DNA of 38,957 nt from Sulfurivermis sp040755915 (GCA_040755915.1 JBFLWM010000030.1:1-38957), one strand, 5' to 3'. Numbered from the stretch's first letter, positions 26,014-34,129 are shown. Made by a program: numbers and translations. Notes: generated by a model from the sequence alone, not told the origin.

Positions 26014-26880
26014 ATGTCCGGACGGTTTGTCCCGTATGGCTGGTCGCTGTTGCTGCATGCGGTGGTGGTCGCCCTGCTGGGGGTGAGTCTGCATGCCCCG
26101 GCACCACGACCGCAGCCTGCTGCGGCACAGGCGGAGGCAGAGCCGATCCAGGCGCGGGCGGTGGATGAGGCCGAGGTGCAAGCCGAGGTGCAGCGATTGC
26201 GTGAGGAGGCGCAGCAGCAGCAGGCGCAGGAGCAGGCGCGGCGCCAGAAGCTGAAGGATGAAGAACGTCAGGCACGCGAGGCGCGTCAGCGTGAAGAGCA
26301 ACGGGTCGTGGAGCTGAAGCGCCGCGCCGAGGAAGAACAGAGGCAGCGCGCTGCGGAACGCAAGGCGAAGGAAGCCGCGGAGCAGAAACGCCTGGCTGAC
26401 TTGAAGAAGGCCGCCGAAGAGGCGGAAAGGAAACGTGTCGCCGAGGAGAAGAAGGCCAGGGAACTGGAGGCCAGGCGCAAGCAGGAAGAAGAGGCGCGCA
26501 AGAAGGCAGCAGCGGAGGCGGACCTGAAGGCCAAGATGGCCGAGGCGCAGCGCCAGATGGATGCCGAGGCACAGAAGCGGGCCCAGGAGCGTGCGCGGCA
26601 GAATTCAACGCTCATGCAGCAATATGTAGCCGATATCCGTAACAAGGTGGAGCGCAACTGGCTGCGTCCGCCCAGCGCCCGGTCCGGCATGACCTGTACG
26701 GTGCTGGTGCAGCAGCTGCCCACCGGTGATGTGGTGAGCGTGCGCATCACGCGCGGCAGCGGTGATGCCGTGTTCGACCGTTCGGTGGAGATCGCCGTGC
26801 ACAAGGCGACGCCCTTGCCTCCGCCGCCGGTACCGGAACTGTGGGAACGTGAAATCGAATTCATCTTCGAAGTGAGGTAG
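26014..26880 (+). CDS. tolA: TolA periplasm-spanning protein
   Basis: The 288-residue protein has an N-terminal membrane anchor (~8-25), a long Glu/Lys/Ala/Arg helical domain II (~40-200) and a C-terminal TonB-like domain (YVADIRNKVERNWLRPP ... VRITRGSGDAVFDRSVEIAVHKATPLPPP). It connects the TolQR motor to TolB-Pal at the outer membrane and is somewhat shorter than the E. coli protein (421). The helix-coding DNA is rich in near-repeats of GAGGCG/AAGAAG, as expected. Confidence 0.96.
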   Translation: MSGRFVPYGWSLLLHAVVVALLGVSLHAPAPRPQPAAAQAEAEPIQARAVDEAEVQAEVQRLREEAQQQQAQEQARRQKLKDEERQAREARQREEQRVVELKRRAEEEQRQRAAERKAKEAAEQKRLADLKKAAEEAERKRVAEEKKARELEARRKQEEEARKKAAAEADLKAKMAEAQRQMDAEAQKRAQERARQNSTLMQQYVADIRNKVERNWLRPPSARSGMTCTVLVQQLPTGDVVSVRITRGSGDAVFDRSVEIAVHKATPLPPPPVPELWEREIEFIFEVR

Positions 26881-26884
26881 GCCC

Positions 26885-28192
26885 TTGAACACGATGAAAG
26901 CTCTGCTGCTGATCTGTCTGTTGTGGACCACCACCGCCCAGGCGCGCCTCAGTATCGAGATCACCCAGGGCATGGAGGGCAGTATGCCCATAGCCGTGGT
27001 GCCTTTCGGCTGGAGCGGCCCCGGCGTGCCGGCGCAGGATGTCGCCGCCATCATCAGCGCCGACCTCGCGCGCAGCGGCCAGTTCGCGCCGCTGGATGTG
27101 GCGCGCCTGCCACAGCATCCGGTGGACGGGCGCGACGTCAATTTCAATCTGTGGCGGGGTGTCGGCAGCGACAGTCTGGTGATTGGCCGGCTGGAGTTGC
27201 GCGATGGCCGCTATCAGGTGCAGTTCCAGCTGTTCGATACCGTGCGCGGCGTGCAGCTGGCCGGCTACACCATGCAGGCCGATGCGACGCGATTGCGCCG
27301 TGTCGCGCACCAGATCGCCGATATCATCTACCAGCGCCTTACCGGGCAGCGCGGCGCCTTCGACACCCACATCGCCTACGTCACGGTGGAAAACGTGGAG
27401 GCGGGCAAGCGTCGCTTCCGCCTCGAGGTGGCCGATGCCGATGGTCACAACGAGCAGGTGATCCTCACCTCCGGCCAGCCCCTGATGTCGCCGACCTGGG
27501 CGCCGGATGGCCGGCGTCTGGCCTATGTCTCCTTCGAGGGCGGCCGCTCGATGATCTACTTGCAGGACGTGGCCAGCGGCAAGCGGCAGAAGGTGGCGGA
27601 GTTTGCCGGTATCAACAGTGCGCCGGATTTCTCGCCCGATGGCCTGCGCCTGGCGCTGACCCTGTCACGCGACGGCAATCCCGAGATCTATGTGATTGAG
27701 TTGGGCAGCGGTCGCCAGATTCGGGTAACCCGGCACTGGGGTATCGATACCGAGCCGGTCTGGGCGCCGGACGGCCGCAGTCTGTATTTCACGTCTGACC
27801 GTGGCGGTCGCCCGCAAATCTATCGTGTGCAACTCGATCAGGGGGGACGCCCGACGGAGGAACCGCGCCGCGTGACCTTCGAAGGCTCGTATAACGCCAG
27901 CCCGGCGCTGTCAGCGGATGGCAAGCGGCTGGCCATGGTGCATGGTGACGGCAATCGCTTCCGCATTGCGGTACTGGAACTGGATAGCGGTGTGTTGCGT
28001 GTGTTGACCGATACCCGTCTCGATGAGTCGCCCAGTTTTGCCCCCAACGGCGCCATGGTGCTGTATGCCACCGAGGTGGGGGATCGCGGCGTTCTGGAGG
28101 CAGTCTCGGCGGATGGCCGCGCGCGGCAGCGGCTTGGTTTGACCAAGGGCGATGTGCGTGAGCCGGCCTGGTCACCCTTCTTCGGCGAATAG
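26885..28192 (+). CDS. tolB: TolB periplasmic beta-propeller
   Basis: The 435-residue protein has a signal peptide (MKALLLICLLWTTTAQA), an N-terminal domain (~25-160) and a propeller with repeated SPDG/APDG-type WD40-like PD40 motifs (SPTWAPDGRRLAY, APDFSPDGLRLAL, EPVWAPDGRSLYF). It binds Pal and TolA. TTG 26885 has a GAGG at proper spacing, while ATG 26894 fits the signal peptide equally well; one of the two is the true start. Confidence 0.96.
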   Translation: MNTMKALLLICLLWTTTAQARLSIEITQGMEGSMPIAVVPFGWSGPGVPAQDVAAIISADLARSGQFAPLDVARLPQHPVDGRDVNFNLWRGVGSDSLVIGRLELRDGRYQVQFQLFDTVRGVQLAGYTMQADATRLRRVAHQIADIIYQRLTGQRGAFDTHIAYVTVENVEAGKRRFRLEVADADGHNEQVILTSGQPLMSPTWAPDGRRLAYVSFEGGRSMIYLQDVASGKRQKVAEFAGINSAPDFSPDGLRLALTLSRDGNPEIYVIELGSGRQIRVTRHWGIDTEPVWAPDGRSLYFTSDRGGRPQIYRVQLDQGGRPTEEPRRVTFEGSYNASPALSADGKRLAMVHGDGNRFRIAVLELDSGVLRVLTDTRLDESPSFAPNGAMVLYATEVGDRGVLEAVSADGRARQRLGLTKGDVREPAWSPFFGE

Positions 28193-28203
28193 GAGAACAA
28201 GAC

Positions 28204-28746
28204 ATGAACAGCAAGGCATTGTGGGCAGTGGGCATGAGCAGTCTGTTGCTGGTGGCGTGCGGCAGTCTCGAGGAGCGACCGGAGGATGTGCCGGTGGAGG
28301 AGCGCAGCATCGGGGCCGGTGACGGCGTGCCCGCCGACGGTGTGGAAACCGGTGGTGCGCAGCTCGGTGGCGAGTTTGGCGCCTCGCCATTGACTGACCC
28401 GGCCAGCCCGCTGGCCAAGCGCGTCATCTACTTTGCTTTCGACAGCAGCGAGGTGACGCCGGAGGGGCGTGACCTGATCTCTACTCACGCGCGCTATCTG
28501 GCACAGCATCCCGAGATCTCCGTGGTGCTGGAAGGTCATGCCGACGAACGCGGCTCGCGGGAGTACAATCTGGCCCTGGGCGAGCGCCGTGCCAAGGCAG
28601 TGGAGCGACTGATGACCCTGCAGGGGGTAGCAAGCAACCAGTTGCAGGTGATCAGTTTCGGCGAAGAGCGCCCGGTGGCCTTCGCCCATGATGATTCGGC
28701 CTGGCAGCTGAATCGCCGCGTGGAACTGCTTTATTCGGGATATTGA
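28204..28746 (+). CDS. pal: Pal peptidoglycan-associated lipoprotein
   Basis: The 180-residue lipoprotein has the lipobox LLVAC (C19) and a C-terminal OmpA-like domain that holds peptidoglycan (YFAFDSSEVTPEG ... LEGHADERGSREYNLALGERRAKAV). It anchors the outer membrane with TolB. It is in the usual place after tolB. Confidence 0.97.
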   Translation: MNSKALWAVGMSSLLLVACGSLEERPEDVPVEERSIGAGDGVPADGVETGGAQLGGEFGASPLTDPASPLAKRVIYFAFDSSEVTPEGRDLISTHARYLAQHPEISVVLEGHADERGSREYNLALGERRAKAVERLMTLQGVASNQLQVISFGEERPVAFAHDDSAWQLNRRVELLYSGY

Positions 28747-28747
28747 T

Positions 28748-29584
28748 ATGACGAGACAGAACATTGTGCGCCTGTGTGCCTTCATCGTGCCGCTGTTGGC
28801 GGTGTCGCTGGTTCATGCCGCAGACCCTCTGGAGGAGCGTGTTGCACGTCTGGAGCGGCAGCTCGAAAGTCAGGCACTGATTGACATGGCCCTGCGGCTG
28901 GATCGGCTGGAGCAGGAGATACAGCAACTGCGTGGCCAGATGGAGGAGCAGACCCATACGCTGGGTGAGCTGCGTCAGCGCCAGCGCGATCTGTATCTCG
29001 ACATCGATCGTCGCCTGTCCCGTCTGGAGCGTGAGGGTGGCATGACGGCACCTCAGGCTGCTGTGGCGCCGCCGGCACCGGTAACCGCTGCGTCGCCCGC
29101 CATCGCGCCTCCGGTTGCGCCGGTTGCGGCATCCGCCCCGGCGCCAGCCGCCGCCCCTGTTGCCGCCGCTTCGGTCTCCACTAATGCCGCCAATGCGGAC
29201 AAGGAGCGCGAGGCCTATCAGCAGGCCTTCGATCAGTTGCGTGACTTGCGCTACGAACAGGCGATCACTGCCTTCCGCGGTTTTCTCAAGGAGTATCCGG
29301 ATGGGCGCTATGGCCACATCGCGCAGTACTGGATTGGCGAGGCAAACTACGCGCAGCGCAACTTCAAGCAGGCGGTGGTTGACTACCGCACGCTGCTGCA
29401 GCGTTACCCCAAGAGTCCCAAGCTGGCCGAGGCGATGCTGAAGATCGGCTACAGTCAGTACGAGCTCGGTGACAAGGTTGAGGCACGCAAGATACTCACC
29501 GAACTGGCTCGTCTCTATCCCGATACCACCGAGGCCGGCCAGGCCAACGCCTTCCTGCAGAAGATGCGCGGCGAGGGCAATTAA
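28748..29584 (+). CDS. cpoB: CpoB/YbgF coordinator of peptidoglycan synthesis
   Basis: The 278-residue periplasmic protein has a signal peptide (to about VHAA), an N-terminal coiled coil (~25-95) for trimerisation, a Pro/Ala-rich linker (~100-150) and three TPR-like repeats (~155-275, YQQAFDQLRDLRYEQAITAFRGFLKEYPDG). It couples PBP1B activity to Tol in E. coli. It closes the tol-pal operon 1 bp after pal. Confidence 0.95.
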   Translation: MTRQNIVRLCAFIVPLLAVSLVHAADPLEERVARLERQLESQALIDMALRLDRLEQEIQQLRGQMEEQTHTLGELRQRQRDLYLDIDRRLSRLEREGGMTAPQAAVAPPAPVTAASPAIAPPVAPVAASAPAPAAAPVAAASVSTNAANADKEREAYQQAFDQLRDLRYEQAITAFRGFLKEYPDGRYGHIAQYWIGEANYAQRNFKQAVVDYRTLLQRYPKSPKLAEAMLKIGYSQYELGDKVEARKILTELARLYPDTTEAGQANAFLQKMRGEGN

Positions 29585-29592
29585 CTTCTCTT

Positions 29593-29627
29593 GCTGCAAA
29601 GGCGTAAACTTTTTGCGCCTTTGCAGC
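29593..29627 (+). terminator. Perfect 12-bp hairpin after the tol-pal operon
   Basis: GCTGCAAAGGCG (29593-29604) and CGCCTTTGCAGC (29616-29627) are exact inverted repeats with an 11-nt loop holding a T5 run. It begins 9 bp after the cpoB stop. No T-tract follows, so it would be a weak or rho-assisted terminator. Confidence 0.55.
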
Positions 29628-29649
29628 CTATCGATGTTTGCGTATTCCC

Positions 29650-30297
29650 ATGGACGAAGCCCGTCTGCGCATTACCGAAATCTTCCATTCCCTGCAGGGT
29701 GAGTCACGCAGTGTCGGTTGGCCCACGGCATTCGTGCGCCTGACCGGTTGTCCGCTGCGCTGCAATTATTGTGATACGGAATATGCCTTCAGCGGCGGTG
29801 AGTGGCTGTCGCTGGAACAGGTGCTGGCCCAGGTGGCCGAATTCGGTGCGCGCCATGTCTGTGTTACCGGCGGCGAGCCGTTGGCGCAGCGTGCCTGTCT
29901 GGAGTTGCTGCGCCGTTTGTGTGATGCCGGCTACGAGGTATCGCTGGAAACTTCCGGTGCCCTTGATGTGGCGGCAGTGGATGCACGGGTGAGCAAGGTG
30001 ATGGATCTGAAGACGCCGGGCTCCGGGGAGGCGGGGAAGAATCGCTACGAAAATATTGCAGCGCTTACCGCGCACGATCAGGTGAAGTTGGTGGTGTGTG
30101 ATCGCTCCGACTATGAGTGGGCGCGTGAGGTCATTGCCCGCCATGACCTCACGGCACGCTGTGAGGTACTGATATCGCCCTGCCATGGCCGGCTGGAGCC
30201 GGCACGGTTGGCGGACTGGATCCTCGGTGATCGCCTGCAGGTGCGTTTCCAGTTGCAGTTGCACAAGATTTTGTGGGGCGAGGCGCGGGGCAAATGA
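29650..30297 (+). CDS. queE: 7-carboxy-7-deazaguanine synthase
   Basis: The 215-residue radical SAM enzyme makes the 7-deazaguanine core for queuosine. The cluster motif is CPLRCNYC (C34, C38, C41, CX3CX2C), followed by CVTGGEPLAQ. The 215-residue length matches the compact QueE type. ATG 29650 is chosen; a TTG four codons upstream is possible. It overlaps queC as ATGA. Confidence 0.95.
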   Translation: MDEARLRITEIFHSLQGESRSVGWPTAFVRLTGCPLRCNYCDTEYAFSGGEWLSLEQVLAQVAEFGARHVCVTGGEPLAQRACLELLRRLCDAGYEVSLETSGALDVAAVDARVSKVMDLKTPGSGEAGKNRYENIAALTAHDQVKLVVCDRSDYEWAREVIARHDLTARCEVLISPCHGRLEPARLADWILGDRLQVRFQLQLHKILWGEARGK

Positions 30298-30968
30298 TGA
30301 ACAAGCGGGCAGTGGTGCTGGTTTCCGGCGGACTTGATTCCGCCACTGCCCTGGCCATGGCGCGGGCGGCAGGGTTTACCTGTTATGCCCTCAGTTTTGA
30401 CTACGGTCAGCGCCATCGCTGCGAACTGGCGGCGGCGGGGCGCGTCGCGCGCAGCCTGGGGGCGGTGGAGCACCGTACCCTTTCCCTCGACCTGCGCCAG
30501 TTCGGCGGCTCGGCACTCACCGATGACGCCATTGCGGTGCCCGAGACGCCGGGGGAGGGGATCCCCGTCACCTACGTGCCGGCGCGCAACACTGTATTTT
30601 TGTCCCTGGCACTGGCCTGGGCCGAGGTGCTGGGGGCGGGGGATATCTTCATCGGCGTCAACGCAGTGGATTACTCCGGCTATCCGGATTGTCGCCCCGA
30701 ATTCATCGCCGCATTCGAAGAAATGGCAAATTTGGCCACCCGCGCCGGCGTCGAGGGCAAGCGCCTAACCGTTCACGCGCCGCTTATTCACATGAGCAAG
30801 GCCGAGATCATCCGCACCGGCGCCGCCCTGGGGGTGGATTATGGCCAGACCCTGTCCTGCTACAACCCCGATGCCGCCGGTCACGCCTGTGGCGTCTGCG
30901 ACTCCTGCCGCCTGCGTGCCGCCGGGTTCGCCGCCGCCGGCGTGCCGGATCCGACCCCCTACCAATAG
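30294..30968 (+). CDS. queC: 7-cyano-7-deazaguanine synthase
   Basis: The 224-residue ATP-dependent enzyme converts CDG to preQ0. It shows the PP-loop SGGLDS (11-16), an FDYGQRH block, YVPARNTVFLS, and four zinc cysteines in LSCYNPDAAGHACGVCDSC. Coupled to queE by overlap, it forms a two-gene preQ0 unit; queD and queF are not in the window. Confidence 0.97.
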   Translation: MMNKRAVVLVSGGLDSATALAMARAAGFTCYALSFDYGQRHRCELAAAGRVARSLGAVEHRTLSLDLRQFGGSALTDDAIAVPETPGEGIPVTYVPARNTVFLSLALAWAEVLGAGDIFIGVNAVDYSGYPDCRPEFIAAFEEMANLATRAGVEGKRLTVHAPLIHMSKAEIIRTGAALGVDYGQTLSCYNPDAAGHACGVCDSCRLRAAGFAAAGVPDPTPYQ

Positions 30969-30985
30969 GGATAATGCATCCCCCG

Positions 30986-31003
30986 CCCCAGTGGGGTATT
31001 TTT
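30986..31003 (+). terminator. Weak intrinsic terminator after queC
   Basis: CCCC-AGT-GGGG followed by TATTTTTT lies 17 bp after the queC stop. The stem is only four pairs, so efficiency is uncertain. Confidence 0.45.
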
Positions 31004-31126
31004 GGCAGGTTCATTTCCGGGAATAACCGGCCGCACTGTGCCATCTATTAAGAGCTGCCGCCGTTTCGGGACCCACCCTGCCACACCGGCTGCCAGCGGT
31101 CAGAACTTTCGTCGCGAGGAGACACT

Positions 31127-32401
31127 ATGATTTTCGACAGCTTTACCGAAGCACAATCCGTGCTGCTGTGGTCCACCTTCGCCATTGCCCTGGTGCTGGG
31201 CGCGGTGGTGAACAAGACCAATTTCTGCACCATGGGCGCGGTGTCCGATGCCGTCAACATGGGTGACTGGGGCCGCATGCGCGCCTGGCTGCTGGCCATC
31301 GTGGTGGCGCTGGTCGGCGTGATTGTGCTGGAAGCGGCCGGCATGGTGGCAGCCAACGATGCGTTCCCGCCCTATCGCATGGGCCAGCTGGTGTGGGCGG
31401 AAAACCTGCTCGGCGGCTTCATCTTCGGTATCGGCATGACCCTGGCCAGCGGCTGCGGCAACAAGTGCCTGATCCGCATCGGCGGCGGCAACATCAAGTC
31501 CATCATGGTGCTGCTGGTCATCGGCGTCATCGCCTACTTCATGGTCAATCCCTTCCCGGGCAGCGACCAGACCCTGATGTCCATTCTGTTCATCGACTGG
31601 ATTCGTCCGCTGGCGGTGAACGTCGGCCCCTATCAGGACCTGGGCAGCCTGGTGAGCCGTGACAATGCGGTGATGGCCCGCCTGGTCATCGGCGGCGTGA
31701 TTGCGCTGGCCCTGCTGGTGTTCGTCCTCAAATCGGCCGAGTTCCGCTCCAGCTTCGACAACATCCTCGGCGGTGTGGTGGTCGGCGTGTGCGTGGTCGG
31801 TGCCTGGTATGTCACCTCCAATCTCAATATCAACATCGAGGACGAGGTGGTGGCCCTGCGCCACGCCGTGACCCCGGATTACTGGGACATGTACACCGAT
31901 TTCCACGAGGGCATCGAGGAGAAGCCGGTGGCCGCCCCGCTCAGCCCGCAGTCCTTCACCTTCATCAATCCCATGGGGCAGACCGTCGGCTATGCCGCCC
32001 AGGGCTTCGACAGCAGCCTGCTGACCTTCGGCATCATGTCGGTATTCGGCGTGATCCTCGGTTCGCTGCTGTGGTCGCTGCTGAGCAAGGGCTTCCGTAT
32101 CGAGTGGTTCGCCAGCTTCAAGGATTTCCTCAACCACTTCATCGGTGCCGTGCTGATGGGTTTCGGCGGCGTGCTGGCCATGGGGTGCACCGTGGGTCAG
32201 GCAATCACCGGCGTGTCCACTCTGGCATTGGGTTCCATCATCACCTTCATCGCCATCGTGTTCGGCAGCGCGCTGACCATGAAGATCCAGTACTACAAGA
32301 TGGTGTATGAAGACGAGGCCACTTTCGGCAAGGCCCTGATCACCGCCCTGGTGGACATGCGCCTGCTGCCGGCCTCCATGCGCAAGCTCGAAGCGGTGTA
32401 A
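31127..32401 (+). CDS. YeeE/YedE-family sulfur-compound permease
   Basis: The 424-residue membrane protein carries two Sulf_transp repeats. The conserved pore cysteines appear in NKTNFCTMGAVSD (C34), LASGCGNKC (C110, C114) and AMGCTVGQAITGVS (C354). Homologues such as TsuA take up thiosulfate through a chain of cysteine hydrogen-bond sites. This protein is longer than TsuA because of an insertion (~200-290) between the halves. The sox genes 5 kb away support a role in moving thiosulfate or another reduced sulfur species, though the direction and substrate are inferred. GAGGAG (31113-31118) is a good RBS. Confidence 0.88.
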   Translation: MIFDSFTEAQSVLLWSTFAIALVLGAVVNKTNFCTMGAVSDAVNMGDWGRMRAWLLAIVVALVGVIVLEAAGMVAANDAFPPYRMGQLVWAENLLGGFIFGIGMTLASGCGNKCLIRIGGGNIKSIMVLLVIGVIAYFMVNPFPGSDQTLMSILFIDWIRPLAVNVGPYQDLGSLVSRDNAVMARLVIGGVIALALLVFVLKSAEFRSSFDNILGGVVVGVCVVGAWYVTSNLNINIEDEVVALRHAVTPDYWDMYTDFHEGIEEKPVAAPLSPQSFTFINPMGQTVGYAAQGFDSSLLTFGIMSVFGVILGSLLWSLLSKGFRIEWFASFKDFLNHFIGAVLMGFGGVLAMGCTVGQAITGVSTLALGSIITFIAIVFGSALTMKIQYYKMVYEDEATFGKALITALVDMRLLPASMRKLEAV

Positions 32402-32413
32402 AGATGTCGGCAG

Positions 32414-32442
32414 GAGATACGAGGCCTGCGGCCTCGTATCTC
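32414..32442 (+). terminator. Perfect 12-bp hairpin after yeeE
   Basis: GAGATACGAGGC (32414-32425) and GCCTCGTATCTC (32431-32442) are exact inverted repeats with a CTGCG loop, 12 bp after the yeeE stop. It lacks a T-tract. Confidence 0.55.
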
Positions 32443-32470
32443 TCAACCGGCGCCGCTCCTGTCCCGATGC

Positions 32471-32498
32471 TTGCCATTTCCGCTCAGTGCGGTAGCAT
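32471..32498 (+). promoter_or_regulatory. Likely tRNA-Lys promoter
   Basis: TTGCCA (32471-32476) and TAGCAT (32493-32498) are separated by 16 bp, about 55 bp upstream of the tRNA. This is a reasonable sigma-70 match, not proven. Confidence 0.4.
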
Positions 32499-32553
32499 AT
32501 GCGCCTTCTTTAACCCGGCCAGCCCAGCAGCAGGGACGGGTTAACCCCCACAC

Positions 32554-32629
32554 GGGTCGTTAGCTCAGTCGGTAGAGCAGCGGACTTTTAATCCGTTGGT
32601 CGTGAGTTCGAGTCTCACACGACCCACCA
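32554..32629 (+). tRNA. tRNA-Lys (anticodon TTT)
   Basis: The cloverleaf closes fully. The acceptor GGGTCGT pairs with ACGACCC, the D-arm holds GCTCAGTCGGTAGAGC, the anticodon loop is CTTTTAA with anticodon TTT, and the T-arm has GTTCGAGTC. The discriminator is A and CCA is encoded. Its last 45 nt are the left attachment repeat of the integrated element, which therefore restores a complete gene. Confidence 0.97.
32585..32629 (+). repeat. attL: 45-bp direct repeat within tRNA-Lys
   Basis: The segment from CTTTTAATCC to the terminal CCA is repeated exactly at 34976-35020. It spans the anticodon loop to the 3' end of the tRNA, the classic target of tyrosine recombinases. Confidence 0.95.
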
Positions 32630-32677
32630 TATAAAACAACGGGTTATGAGGCCATTCCGGGTTTTAAATAATTGGAG

Positions 32678-32696
32678 TGTCCACATAATGTCCACA
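32678..32696. promoter_or_regulatory. Two TGTCCACA boxes one helical turn apart near attL
   Basis: TGTCCACA occurs at 32678-32685 and 32689-32696, an 11-bp repeat, across the start of the 75-residue gene. A third copy lies near the right end at 34873-34880. They could be recombinase or accessory-protein binding sites. Confidence 0.55.
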
Positions 32697-32915
32697 TCTG
32701 TAGCATCTAAGAAGTTTCGTAAGTTCTGGAGCCATCTTCCTATCGAGGAATACATCCTTCTGGAGCTGGAATCCCATCGTCGCGGCCTCACCCCTTACGA
32801 GTTAACTACGCGGGTTCTCTCTGCTTGGCTTCGCGCTAATGTTGGGGGTGGGGTGGGGGCTGCCTCGTCGCCGTCGCCTTCGGTCGCGCCAGCCCATTCC
32901 CCTAGCGCCGACTAG
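32688..32915 (+). CDS. Small protein of the integrative element (75 aa), unknown
   Basis: ATG 32688 has GGAG 10 nt upstream. The first ~50 residues are protein-like (KFWSHLPIEEYILLELESHRRG, then LTPYELTTRVLSAWLRANVG) and could form a short helical DNA-binding module such as a ribbon-helix-helix with an atypical first strand. The last ~25 residues (GGGVGAASSPSPSVAPAHSPSAD) are encoded by the left arm of the large hairpin and are low complexity. I know no homologue. Position next to attL suggests a recombination accessory or relaxosome-like role, which is inference only. Confidence 0.6.
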   Translation: MSTSVASKKFRKFWSHLPIEEYILLELESHRRGLTPYELTTRVLSAWLRANVGGGVGAASSPSPSVAPAHSPSAD

Positions 32916-33024
32916 GGCGCAAGGCGGGGACCCTTTGGGGGGGAGGCCTTGCGCCCTAGTCGGCGCTGGGGGATGCTGGCCGGCCTCGAATCGGTGGCGA
33001 CGGCGGCGCGGTAGCTCCCACCCC
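32850..33024. other. Very large hairpin-forming sequence
   Basis: The core arms at 32899-32925 and 32946-32972 (27 nt each) are inverted copies with a single difference (T32903 opposite G32968, a G-U wobble in RNA), around a 20-nt G-rich loop. Further pairing continues outward: 32866-32878 with 32996-33008 (one mismatch) and 32850-32863 with 33011-33024 (a few mismatches). Each core arm also contains its own palindrome, GCGCCGACTAGGGCGC (32905-32920) and its inverted copy (32951-32966), so two small hairpins are an alternative fold. It could be a single-strand origin, a packaging signal, or a structured RNA. Confidence 0.8.
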
Positions 33025-33080
33025 AAGGGGGCTGCCTTGGAGCCTGAGCCAGAGGGAGCGGGCCTTATCGTTACCGCGTA

Positions 33081-33135
33081 GCATTTATCCACGGGCCGGA
33101 GTCGCCCCGTCGAACTCAGGCCGGTGGATAAATGC
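33081..33135. other. Inverted pair of DnaA-box-like sequences
   Basis: GCATTTATCCAC (33081-33092) and GTGGATAAATGC (33124-33135) are exact inverted repeats separated by 31 bp. Each holds TTATCCAC, eight of nine positions of the DnaA consensus TTATCCACA; the ninth base is G in the left copy and C in the right. It lies between the large hairpin and the recombinase stop. It could equally be a terminator-like stem or a recombinase site. Confidence 0.6.
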
Positions 33136-33139
33136 GGGC

Positions 33140-34129
33140 CTAAACGGAGTTGGCCAAGGGGTTGAGTCGCATTGCGTCCTCAAAGTGATCCGGTGAGAGG
33201 TGGGCGTATCGCATGGTCATGGTTAGGGATGCGTGGCCTAGAATCCGCTGGAGTGACAAGATATTCCCTCCGCGCTGCATGAAGTGGCTTGCGAAGGTGT
33301 GGCGTAGGATGTGGCTCAATTGGCCGGGTGGGGTCACTATTCCGGCGCGCTCCATTCCGTCTCTGAATGCCGAATAGCAGCTAGAAAACAGCCTCCCCGG
33401 CCCTCTCTCCATCAAGTGCCTGTGCAAGCAATCGTCAATGGGTATGGAGCGGTTCTTTCCGCTCTTGGTCCCGGTGAAGTCGATTCGTCCGGGCTTTACC
33501 TGTTCGGCTCGTAGTGTCTCGGCTTCACTCCATCGTGCCCCGGTGGAAAGGCACACGCGGGCCACTATGGCGGCGTCCTTGTTCCTGGGTGCCCTGTCCA
33601 ATGTCTCCAGCAGGGTTTCCACCTCTTCCGCTGTGAGGTACGCCAGTTCGGTCTGGTCGGTTTTCATCTGTCGCACCTTCGCCAGCGGGTTGCCTTTGCT
33701 CCACTCTCCCAGCCGTTCCAGTTCGTTGAAGAGGGCGCGCAGGTATGCAAGTTCATGGTTTACGGTGCTGGCGCTGGTGCCTTCCTCCATGCGTCTTGCG
33801 CGGTAGTGGGTAAAGGTCTGCGCGGTGATGGTGTAGGCAAGGGGATTGCCTAGCGCCTCAGTCAGGTTTAACAGGGTGCGCTTTCGCCCTTCGCCGTCCT
33901 TGAGGTTGCGGCCGTGTAGGTCATGCCAGCGGGTGATAAGGGCGGATAGTCGCCGCCTGTCCTTTTCGGTGGGCATCCATTCGGGGTTGACGGTGTATTG
34001 TGTCTTGGCCCATGCTTCAAACTTCAGCGCCTCAGCCTTCGTCTTGAAGGTCTTTCGGAAGCGCCTGGCATCCCGCCCGCCTGGGCGGATATCAACCTTC
34101 CATCCCTTGTCTGTTTTCTCTATTCCCAT
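33140..34129 (-). CDS. int: Tyrosine recombinase (P2-like phage integrase)
   Basis: The 329-residue recombinase has an N-terminal arm-binding part (~1-60, DIRPGGRDARRFRKTFKTKA), a SAM-like core-binding domain (~60-160) and a catalytic domain (~163-325). All catalytic residues are visible: R199 in STGARWSEAE, a K in FTGTKSGKNR (K222 or K225), H273 and R276 in SHILRHTFASHF, H299 in LGHASL and Y308 in MRYAHL. This matches P2/HP1-type integrases. It is intact and should integrate and excise the element at tRNA-Lys. It is transcribed away from the operator region, toward attL. Confidence 0.95.
   Translation of the reverse strand: MGIEKTDKGWKVDIRPGGRDARRFRKTFKTKAEALKFEAWAKTQYTVNPEWMPTEKDRRRLSALITRWHDLHGRNLKDGEGRKRTLLNLTEALGNPLAYTITAQTFTHYRARRMEEGTSASTVNHELAYLRALFNELERLGEWSKGNPLAKVRQMKTDQTELAYLTAEEVETLLETLDRAPRNKDAAIVARVCLSTGARWSEAETLRAEQVKPGRIDFTGTKSGKNRSIPIDDCLHRHLMERGPGRLFSSCYSAFRDGMERAGIVTPPGQLSHILRHTFASHFMQRGGNILSLQRILGHASLTMTMRYAHLSPDHFEDAMRLNPLANSV

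Noticed and set aside
32850..33024. Integron attC site
   Set aside because: The recombinase is P2-like with a tRNA att site and shows no integron-integrase context; the hairpin lacks recognisable attC core sites (GTTRRRY).
32802..33092. Overlapping ~80-95 codon open frames on both strands across the large hairpin
   Set aside because: Both read similar Arg/Pro/Gly-rich peptides because the DNA is an inverted repeat; no start signal supports them.
32850..33135. Retron msr-msd or diversity-generating element
   Set aside because: No reverse transcriptase is encoded in the element or elsewhere in the window.
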